Origin: Candidatus Omnitrophota bacterium
GTDB lineage: Bacteria; Omnitrophota; Koll11; Duberdicusellales; 4484-171
Length of the DNA stretch: 27,949 nucleotides
Direction: 5' to 3'
Assembly: GCA_030692055.1 (NCBI GenBank)
Contig: JAUYCY010000188.1
Coordinates: forward strand, 1 to 27,949
Part shown: positions 22,293 to 27,949 of the stretch, one piece after another
Position numbering within the stretch: the first letter of the stretch is position 1
Layout: every line of letters starts with the position of its first letter
The notes under the pieces: generated by a model
What the model saw: only the letters and a program-made list of their open reading frames with translations
What the model was told of the DNA's origin: nothing
Databases searched by the model: none
Position numbers and translations under genes: made by a program

Positions 22293-23375
22293 TTAACCTC
22301 CTTTTTCGCACAGCATTTTCATAACCTGGCATAAGTATGGAATTTTTGCTTTTGTACTACCGGTTTCCAGATACGCTATCCCAGGACACCATTTACAATA
22401 AACTTTATGCTCGCAATTTCCGCATGCCATATCCTGTCTTGATGACAACAAGCCTCCATTATAAGAACTATTCCATGCCTCCATAAAAGAAACATTTCTT
22501 AAATTGAATTTTGATTTTTTGATAAGATGACACATGCTCAGCGCGCCATTAGGCAATACTGTACACCCCAATGTATGACAATTACAGCTATCAACATACC
22601 GAAAATAAGAGTATCTTTTTTTTCTCGCTTCTATGTTATCCTTTGGAAATTTCCTAAAAAACTCCATAACCTCTTTGACACTAAGCCGCTGTTTTTTAAT
22701 GATTTCATTTTTAACCCTATCACGGTCCCTTCTTAAAATAAGAGGCAAGGCAAGGCCGCAATTCATTCCTGACGCCTTAATGGTTTTGCGTTTTCGTATT
22801 ATTTCGTTATAATTTTCCTTCATTACCACAACGCGGACTTTAAACCTTACCCCGCTCCCCTTAAGCATATCAAGGGCTTTTTGAAACATTGCAAATGAGC
22901 CAGGCATCCTTGTAACAGACTCATATATATCAGCTGTTATGCCGTAATTACTGATCTCCAGCATTAAAGGCGGGTATTTTTTGAAAAATTCAACCATTTC
23001 TTTCGTAATAAGCGTCCCATTGGTTATAACAGTTATTGCGAAGTTCTTTTTCTTGGCAAAAAGATAGATATCTTTAAAATCCGGCCTAAGTAATGGTTCG
23101 CCGCCTGTTAGGTTAAGATATACAATCCCGGCGCGCCTCATCTGACCCAGGATATTTAACACCTCTTTAGTATTAAGCTCTTTATGACTGGGATCAATTT
23201 TATCGGATCTGACGCAACAATGCACACACCTAAGATTGCACATCTCGGTAAGCTCAAAATCTCCTATCAACGGCAATCTCTTATGCTTTAACCTTTCTAC
23301 ATATTTAAAATCAATTCCATGTTTATGCCCCATATTATTTTTAAGTTTAATACCGCCGTGCCTCAATGTCAACAT
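22293..23375 (-). CDS. Radical SAM/SPASM peptide-modifying enzyme, locus B (first copy)
   Basis: A 360-residue protein. C46-NLR-C50-VH-C53 is the radical SAM site, with LNLTGGEPLLRPDF and VITNGTLI following. The C-terminal cysteines (SCNCHTLGC, ALSMCHL, ACGNCEHKVYCKWCPG, LC) give a PqqE-like SPASM set. It shares a near-identical middle with the gene at 20938 but has different ends, so the two may recognise different sites on a peptide. The ATG at 23375 lies 5 nt after the upstream stop. A second ATG at 23333 would give a protein 14 residues shorter and still in family range. Confidence 0.88.
   Translation of the reverse strand: MLTLRHGGIKLKNNMGHKHGIDFKYVERLKHKRLPLIGDFELTEMCNLRCVHCCVRSDKIDPSHKELNTKEVLNILGQMRRAGIVYLNLTGGEPLLRPDFKDIYLFAKKKNFAITVITNGTLITKEMVEFFKKYPPLMLEISNYGITADIYESVTRMPGSFAMFQKALDMLKGSGVRFKVRVVVMKENYNEIIRKRKTIKASGMNCGLALPLILRRDRDRVKNEIIKKQRLSVKEVMEFFRKFPKDNIEARKKRYSYFRYVDSCNCHTLGCTVLPNGALSMCHLIKKSKFNLRNVSFMEAWNSSYNGGLLSSRQDMACGNCEHKVYCKWCPGIAYLETGSTKAKIPYLCQVMKMLCEKGG
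22871..23118. repeat. Near-identical tract, copy 2 (in the radical SAM gene at 22293)
   Basis: Partner of 21513-21760, in direct orientation 1358 bp away, covering the GGEP-to-core part of both enzymes. Confidence 0.85.
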
Positions 23376-23380
23376 AAGAG

Positions 23381-24463
23381 TTACTTATCGCTATAAAAAC
23401 CTGCATTATTTAAAGTTCCCCTCATCATATTATCTACTCTGGTATCATATTTAAAAACTTGAAAACCGCATGTCCCGCATGGACCGTATTTCTCGCCAAA
23501 ACCGGCAAGCTGGCCCCTGAGTTTATTGGCAGTTTCAGAGTAGAAAATATTTTGAATGGTTTCTGTTGCCGCATTGCCAAGAATATACGGCTTATGAGCC
23601 TCTATATCGCCTCTCAAATTACAGCAAGACAGAACATCGCCGGTCCAATCAATAGATAACTGTTTGAACGGGCTTGCGCATGGAGATACGCGCATCGTCT
23701 TAGAGAAATCCTTTAAAACGCCTCCTCTATCCACCCCGCATTTCTGAAAGTCCCTGACAAAAACAGAAACATTCATCCTTCCCAGCGGCATTACATAACG
23801 GGCAATATCATTGTCGTAGTTATATGCCTCTATAGCCTTAAGCCCTATTTTTTCAATATAATTTTCGCATTGTTTCTTCGCGTATAAATACTGCCCCCTG
23901 CGATTTCCGCTGAAACTCAAGTATCTGCATATCATAATAAAATCAAGGCCATATTTCTCAAGCTGTTCCAATTTTTCTTTAGTAACATAATCCCCATTGG
24001 AATAAAACCCTATTTTTGCATATGGAAGCTGTTTCCGCGCTTCATAGACACGGTCAAAAATCAAATCAAGGCCAAGAGGCTCATTATATCTGTGCAGCCT
24101 AACTATACCCCTGTATCCAATAGAGCTTAATTCGTCTATTATCTTACTAAAGACAGATTCTGGCATTATTTGTTTTTTATCAAGGCGGTTCACACGCAAA
24201 TTAGAACAGAATGCGCAGATGCGATTACAAAAAGAATGTGTTTCAATCTCAACGCAGGCTAATTGTTTTTTAAAAAAAAACTGTTTCTCCTGCTGAGATG
24301 CCCCTTTTTGTGTAAAATGAAGCTGTTTTAATGAGCGATAAAAACTCTCAGCATGGCGACGATTAGATATTTTTTGGTAATACCAGGTTGACCTATATAA
24401 AGATTTTAATAACCAATATATATATTTGGCAAGCATGCGCATATCCTGAAACACTTCGGTCAT
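23381..24463 (-). CDS. Radical SAM protein with SPASM-like C-terminus, locus B
   Basis: A 360-residue protein. C79-NRI-C83-AF-C86 is the radical SAM cluster site, unusually preceded by a basic ~65-residue N-terminal extension. The usual GGEP is replaced by LHRYNEPLG, seen in some SPASM-type enzymes, and FYSNGDYV is the SAM-contact NG motif. The C-terminal cysteines (SPCASPF, DVLSCCNLRG, GPCGTCGF) suit one or two auxiliary clusters. The layout suggests a different reaction from the two GGEP-type enzymes, such as epimerisation or methylthiolation, but this is not demonstrable. The start is unclear: ATG at 24436, with AGGA 7 nt ahead, would remove nine residues. Confidence 0.8.
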   Translation of the reverse strand: MTEVFQDMRMLAKYIYWLLKSLYRSTWYYQKISNRRHAESFYRSLKQLHFTQKGASQQEKQFFFKKQLACVEIETHSFCNRICAFCSNLRVNRLDKKQIMPESVFSKIIDELSSIGYRGIVRLHRYNEPLGLDLIFDRVYEARKQLPYAKIGFYSNGDYVTKEKLEQLEKYGLDFIMICRYLSFSGNRRGQYLYAKKQCENYIEKIGLKAIEAYNYDNDIARYVMPLGRMNVSVFVRDFQKCGVDRGGVLKDFSKTMRVSPCASPFKQLSIDWTGDVLSCCNLRGDIEAHKPYILGNAATETIQNIFYSETANKLRGQLAGFGEKYGPCGTCGFQVFKYDTRVDNMMRGTLNNAGFYSDK

Positions 24464-24507
24464 AAAAAATTTATGCCGCGCCCTCAGATCTCTTTTATTA
24501 ACAACTC

Positions 24508-25032
24508 TTATTTTGTTTCTGAAACAAAGTTATTCTGATGGCAATGATCAGCCTTGTGTTTTGAACTTAGTTTTATCCTTATCCATATCAATCGGCCTAA
24601 ATATATAATCCTGGAAAGAGAAAGCATCAACATAAACATATTTAGTATCTTTCCGGGTAAAGAATCTATGTAAATTTTAAATCCCGGCTTTTGTATGTCG
24701 CTAATCTTTCCCAAAACCATATAAGGCAAAACAGCAAGCCTGTCGCAATTTAAGCTGGAATCGCCCTTTGTTATAAATGAGTAACCCGCCCCCTCTTTTA
24801 TCTTTTTTATAATACGATGCGCTATCATTCTATCAGAGGCCTCTCTCTGGAAAACAATCATATCTCCTGGTTTTAGCCTATTCATACAGCAAGCCATGAT
24901 AGCGATTCTATCTTTGCCTCTTATTAAAGGCGTCATGCTACTGCCCTTTACAGGAAACCATACCTTGAGCCCTTTTTTAATAGCTTCCCGCTTACAGTCA
25001 ATTACAATAGTGCTTAAAATAGCCTCTTCCAT
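24508..25032 (-). CDS. S24/S26 signal-peptidase-like protease, locus B, intact motifs
   Basis: A 174-residue protein. GSSMTPLIRGKD at 30-41 holds catalytic Ser32, AHRIIKK the histidine at 72 and ITKGDSS the G90-D91 acid, the complete Ser/His/Asp set of SipW/ER-type signal peptidases. A hydrophobic segment (about residues 128-155) anchors it, followed by a basic and polar tail. Its start overlaps the ABC transporter end by 19 nt, so a protease and an exporter are made together, consistent with leader removal during export. The peptidase at 19388 has the same Ser and His but not the G-D, so this copy is the better candidate for an active enzyme. Confidence 0.85.
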   Translation of the reverse strand: MEEAILSTIVIDCKREAIKKGLKVWFPVKGSSMTPLIRGKDRIAIMACCMNRLKPGDMIVFQREASDRMIAHRIIKKIKEGAGYSFITKGDSSLNCDRLAVLPYMVLGKISDIQKPGFKIYIDSLPGKILNMFMLMLSLSRIIYLGRLIWIRIKLSSKHKADHCHQNNFVSETK

Positions 25033-26708
25033 TTAGCCTGCCCATTTAACAACATCTGCGAAATCATTTCTTCAGGCTCTGATATAAAATACACAATATC
25101 AGCTCTTTTTACAGTAGAAATCCTGTGGGAAATAACTATTAAAGTTGTGTTTTTTAAGAAACTTTTTATGTTTTCAATTATATTATTTTCCAACTCCATA
25201 TCCACAGAAGAAAGCGCTTCATCCAGAATTAAAATTTTTGGCTTTTTTATAAGGGCTCTTGCAATAGCAATACGCTGTTTCTGGCCTTCTGATATCTTGC
25301 AGGCATTCTCGCCTATTACAGTATCATAGCCATTAGGCAACGCTTGGATAAAATTATCTGCGCAGGCAATTTTGGCTGCCTCCTCTATATCATTCAGGCA
25401 TGAGTCTTTTTTTCCATAACTTATGTTATTCGCTATGGTGTCGTTCCATAGGTACGGCTCCTGCAGGACACAGCCTATTTGACTGTACAATGACTCTGCT
25501 TTGATACCATTTATATCATTGCCGTCTATAAAAATCTCGCCGCTTAAAGGCCTGTAGAGCCTTAATATTAAATTAATAATTGTTGTCTTTCCACAGCCTG
25601 AAGGCCCTGTAAGCGCGATAAAAGAACCGCCCTGTATGGAAAAACTTACATTATCCAGTATCTTTTTGCCTCCATTGTAACCAAATACAACATTTTTAAA
25701 TTCTATGCCCCCCTTGTAAAATTCTAAGCTTTTGGCATCTCTGTTTTCTATCGAACCACCTGAATATTCCAACACCTTGTCCAATCTTTCACAGGAAACA
25801 AGCCCTGAAGAAGCCTGCTGTATGAAATTGGCAAACATAGTCTGAACGCCGGACAACTGGCTCAGATAAATACTTATAGCGCTCAGGCTTCCGAGCGTCA
25901 TCCTCCCCTTTATCACCTGATAACCTCCATAAAAAACAATCAACCCGAGTATCGCCTTTTGTATAGCGCTATTGAAAAATGACGCTGTAACTTCTATCTT
26001 TGTATTTTTTAAACGCAGCCGGGTATTGCTTATTACGCCTTTCATATAAGACCTGGTTTCCGGGCGCTCTTTTCCATGCGCCTTTATCAAATGCATATGA
26101 GAAAGCGTTTCCTGTAACTTTTTAAAAACCTTCTGGGAGTTTTCTACCCATATTTTCCACGATTCTTTAAGTTTTTTTGTAAAATAAAACGGGCCTATAT
26201 ACATAAAAGGCGTGAGGACTAAAACGAATATAAACATCCCTGGATTAATGTAAAGTATCAGGCCTAAAATAAATAAAGACTTGGGTATCAACACCGCAGT
26301 TTGAGGTAGTATATCTGCGATAAACTGAGTCACCTGCTCTATGTCATAATTTATCTTATACAGGTTTTCGCCTGTTGAAGTGTCCTGAAAAAATCCATAA
26401 GGAAGCCTCTGAAATTTTTTAAATACTCTTTTATTTAAATTCAGACTTACCCTCAGCTTTACATACCTGGTGAGATAATTGCCAATGCCCTTAAAAAGAT
26501 TGCCCAGGATAAAAATAATGCCTATAGCGCTGATTAAAATAACAAATAATTTCAGGTTTTTATCAGGGTAGGCTTTATCAATTATAAGCTTTGCGAGATA
26601 CGGAGTAACCAGCCCAAACGCCATGCTCAGGCCGCTCAGCAATATGGCCAAAGCCTCTATTTTCCAGAACGGCGCAATATAACTTAAAAACTTCCTGAAT
26701 ATTTTCAT
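25014..26708 (-). CDS. ABC exporter, fused membrane and ATPase domains
   Basis: A 564-residue ABC half-transporter: six membrane helices (residues about 15-300), then the ATPase domain with Walker A GPSGCGKTT (368-376), Q416, the signature ISEGQ (472-476, one of the less common variants of LSGGQ), Walker B ILILDE (492-497) and switch H528. It lacks the N-terminal C39 peptidase domain of bacteriocin exporters, so the leader would have to be removed by a separate enzyme; an S26-type peptidase gene overlaps its 3' end. It should export the product of locus B as a homodimer. A lipid or glycan flippase role is an alternative. The TGCTATAAT box ends 7 nt before its ATG. Confidence 0.9.
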   Translation of the reverse strand: MKIFRKFLSYIAPFWKIEALAILLSGLSMAFGLVTPYLAKLIIDKAYPDKNLKLFVILISAIGIIFILGNLFKGIGNYLTRYVKLRVSLNLNKRVFKKFQRLPYGFFQDTSTGENLYKINYDIEQVTQFIADILPQTAVLIPKSLFILGLILYINPGMFIFVLVLTPFMYIGPFYFTKKLKESWKIWVENSQKVFKKLQETLSHMHLIKAHGKERPETRSYMKGVISNTRLRLKNTKIEVTASFFNSAIQKAILGLIVFYGGYQVIKGRMTLGSLSAISIYLSQLSGVQTMFANFIQQASSGLVSCERLDKVLEYSGGSIENRDAKSLEFYKGGIEFKNVVFGYNGGKKILDNVSFSIQGGSFIALTGPSGCGKTTIINLILRLYRPLSGEIFIDGNDINGIKAESLYSQIGCVLQEPYLWNDTIANNISYGKKDSCLNDIEEAAKIACADNFIQALPNGYDTVIGENACKISEGQKQRIAIARALIKKPKILILDEALSSVDMELENNIIENIKSFLKNTTLIVISHRISTVKRADIVYFISEPEEMISQMLLNGQAKWKRLF

Positions 26709-26715
26709 AACATAA

Positions 26716-26724
26716 ATTATAGCA
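26716..26724 (-). promoter_or_regulatory. Extended -10 promoter of the ABC exporter and likely locus B operon
   Basis: TG-C-TATAAT, ending 7 nt before the ATG at 26708, would give a leaderless mRNA. TTTACC at 26746-26741 is a weak -35 with 19-nt spacing. The divergent gene starts at 26754. Confidence 0.6.
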
Positions 26725-26753
26725 TACAGGCTATGAACATGGTAAAATAAATT

Positions 26754-27776
26754 ATGAATTCAAAATACGAAAACCTCATTATAATCAGGGACAACCTATT
26801 AAAACAACACGAGTTTAGCATTGTTAACAATGCCTTCAAATCCGCCCATATACCAATGGCCCCTATAAAAGGCATGGCGCTTCTATATGAACTGCCAGAA
26901 TATGCGCAAACCAGGCCCATGTGCGACATAGATATACTTATTAAAAAAGAAGATTTTAATAAAGCAAAAGATATTCTTTTAAACTTGAATTATGCATTCC
27001 AAGATAAGCATTATTCAGAAGATTACTATCTGTATGATTATCACCATCTCCCGTTCTATGGCAAAAACATGGTGGAACTCCACTGGTACTTAGCCCCTCC
27101 AAGACCGAACAACATAGCCCTGCCAGAACTGTGGGCAAAAACAAGGCTCATAAAATACAGAGAGGACGAAATTACCCTTCTTTCGCCCGAAGATACCATA
27201 TTATCTCTCGGTCTTCACTTGCGGAGATTTAACGACCCATTTTCGTTAAAATATATAAAAGATATCTGCGAGATTATTAAAAAACACGATCAAGTATTGG
27301 ACTGGGGTTATATTTTGAAATACAGCAGGCTGAACAGACTTAATTCTCTTCTTTATTACGCCCTTATTTCTGTAAAGATTAATACAGGCTATCCTGTGCC
27401 GAATAATATTATTAATATGTTTTACCCTGGGGCATTAAGAGCGAGTTTATTGAAATTTTTTATAAACAGCATACAAAATGTCATTGCGAGCGACCAAAGG
27501 GAGCGAAGCAATCTCAAAATAAAAGATTGCTTCGTCACTTCGTTCCTCGCAATAACGAAAAGAAAAAAATATACTTATGTGTTTTTACGTTTTTTATTAT
27601 ACAACCGCGCCTGGGATTTTATAAAATTCATTATACTTCTACCTGAAGAGGAATTTAGCAGGTTTTACTTAATCAAGTTCCCGTCTAAAAAATCATCTGT
27701 CATCTACAGCCTTAGATTCTTTGCCATGCCTTTTTTATTCTTTAATGCCAGGTCTTCTAAAAAACTATCTATATAA
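26754..27776 (+). CDS. PF14907-type nucleotidyltransferase
   Basis: A 340-residue protein. PIKGMALLYELPEYAQTRPMCDIDILI at about 37-63 contains the KG, the R-x3-D-[IL]-D acidic pair (D58, D60) and the following strand characteristic of the NTP_transf_5 family, a nucleotidyltransferase fold. HLPFYGKNMVELHWYLAPP at about 97-115 is the second conserved block. The family occurs beside PqqD, HPr-kinase-like and S26 genes in RiPP and lasso clusters, where it is thought to add a nucleotide to a phosphorylated product. Divergent from the ABC exporter. A repeat element supplies codons in the C-terminal third, so that region may be dispensable. The 3' end overlaps the glycosyltransferase on the other strand by 73 nt. 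Confidence 0.82.
   Translation: MNSKYENLIIIRDNLLKQHEFSIVNNAFKSAHIPMAPIKGMALLYELPEYAQTRPMCDIDILIKKEDFNKAKDILLNLNYAFQDKHYSEDYYLYDYHHLPFYGKNMVELHWYLAPPRPNNIALPELWAKTRLIKYREDEITLLSPEDTILSLGLHLRRFNDPFSLKYIKDICEIIKKHDQVLDWGYILKYSRLNRLNSLLYYALISVKINTGYPVPNNIINMFYPGALRASLLKFFINSIQNVIASDQRERSNLKIKDCFVTSFLAITKRKKYTYVFLRFLLYNRAWDFIKFIILLPEEEFSRFYLIKFPSKKSSVIYSLRFFAMPFLFFNARSSKKLSI
27482..27554. repeat. Imperfect palindromic repeat (CATTGCGAGCGA type) in coding sequence
   Basis: The left arm opens CATTGCGAGCGA and the right arm ends CTCGCAAT, with GAAGCAATCT facing AGATTGCTTC across a 9-nt spacer. The consensus resembles a widespread bacterial intergenic palindrome. Here it is in frame inside the nucleotidyltransferase, adding about 24 residues. 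Confidence 0.85.
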
Positions 27777-27949
27777 CTCACAAAATCATCCCAATTATAC
27801 TTCATAACATCTTTTCTTGCCTCAACTCCCATCTTTATAGCAAGATCTTTGTCCTTAGCCAACCTTGTCATGTAATCTGCATATTCTCTAATCTTCTCTG
27901 AACTTAAAAATCCAGTTATGCCATGCTGAATAACTTCTTTTGGACCGCC
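27704..27949 (-). CDS. Family 4 glycosyltransferase, C-terminal end only
   Basis: An open frame of 81 codons runs from the window edge to TAG at 27704. It begins GGPKEVIQHGITGFL, the donor-domain motif (G-G-x-x-E-x-I-x-x-x-x-T-G) of GT4 enzymes, then RLAKDKDLAIKMGVEARKD and a short helical tail. The N-terminus lies outside the window. It overlaps the convergent nucleotidyltransferase 3' end by 73 nt. Sugar and acceptor unknown. Confidence 0.85.
   Translation of the reverse strand, partial: GGPKEVIQHGITGFLSSEKIREYADYMTRLAKDKDLAIKMGVEARKDVMKYNWDDFVSYIDSFLEDLALKNKKGMAKNLRL

Noticed and set aside
23344..23372. TTGACA-N17-TAAACT inside the start of the radical SAM gene at 22293
   Set aside because: The -35 is perfect, but the -10 is poor and the gene lies in a tight operon. 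It could serve the alternative ATG at 23333 but is not convincing.
24508..24536. Inverted repeat TTTGTTTC/GAAACAAA at the end of the S26 gene as a terminator
   Set aside because: Seven pairs inside coding sequence with no following T-run on the gene's strand.
19388..26708. Lasso peptide cluster
   Set aside because: The PqqD, kinase and nucleotidyltransferase are reminiscent, but no asparagine-synthetase-like cyclase or transglutaminase-like protease is present in the window, and radical SAM enzymes dominate.
1..27949. tRNA, rRNA, CRISPR array, transposase or phage integration site
   Set aside because: No cloverleaf, direct-repeat array, DDE motif protein or attachment duplication was seen by reading; a weak or partial one could be missed without tools.

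Overview
The window reads as an AT-rich, gene-dense bacterial chromosome segment with the standard genetic code. My best guess for the source is Candidatus Omnitrophota or a neighbouring uncultured phylum. That rests on the secreted proteins with a short signal peptide followed by 'TLRI/TLRV' and 'LASNE' blocks, on the density of radical SAM and glycosyltransferase genes, and on memory rather than a search. No rRNA, tRNA, CRISPR array or transposase is visible.

Layout. Positions 1-1553 hold a cut-off family 2 glycosyltransferase and a divergent FkbM-like methyltransferase. Positions 1627-8843 (all minus strand) form peptide-modification locus A: carbamoyltransferase, HPr-kinase-like protein, family 4 glycosyltransferase, two radical SAM/SPASM enzymes, a PqqD-like protein and, last, a 52-residue precursor-like peptide found by translating the gap after PqqD. 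Positions 8900-17254 are an envelope/secretion block: a secreted TPR protein, an O-antigen-ligase-like membrane protein (plus strand), a secreted protein with an HELRH metal-site motif, a GT9 heptosyltransferase-like enzyme, a membrane-anchored SGNH hydrolase with TPRs and an unusual radical SAM protein. Positions 17301-27776 form locus B: a B12-type radical SAM protein (plus strand), then on the minus strand an ABC exporter, an S26-type peptidase, a radical SAM protein, a radical SAM/SPASM, PqqD, a second radical SAM/SPASM, an HPr-kinase-like protein, a 45-residue precursor-like peptide and a second S26-type peptidase, flanked by a plus-strand PF14907-type nucleotidyltransferase. A family 4 glycosyltransferase is cut by the right edge.

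How it may work. The two small peptides share a lysine-rich leader (KKIV-x-KK) and a Y-x-A-P-x-[VI] motif. That motif resembles the YxxPxL sequence read by RRE/PqqD-type domains in lasso peptide systems. Both peptides end in serine, and both loci encode an HPr-kinase-like protein; in some lasso clusters such kinases phosphorylate the C-terminal serine of the precursor. There is no lasso cyclase, transglutaminase-like protease or YcaO enzyme here. I therefore propose two related radical-SAM RiPP loci: PqqD presents the peptide, SPASM enzymes modify it, the kinase and nucleotidyltransferase decorate the C-terminus, an S26 peptidase removes the leader and the ABC protein exports the product. This is inference from motifs and order.

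Other signals: a recurrent promoter form in which a (usually TG-extended) -10 box ends 6-9 nt before the ATG, implying leaderless mRNAs; three large palindromes lying in frame inside coding sequence; a decayed glycosyltransferase start; and a 248-nt near-identical tract shared by two radical SAM genes.
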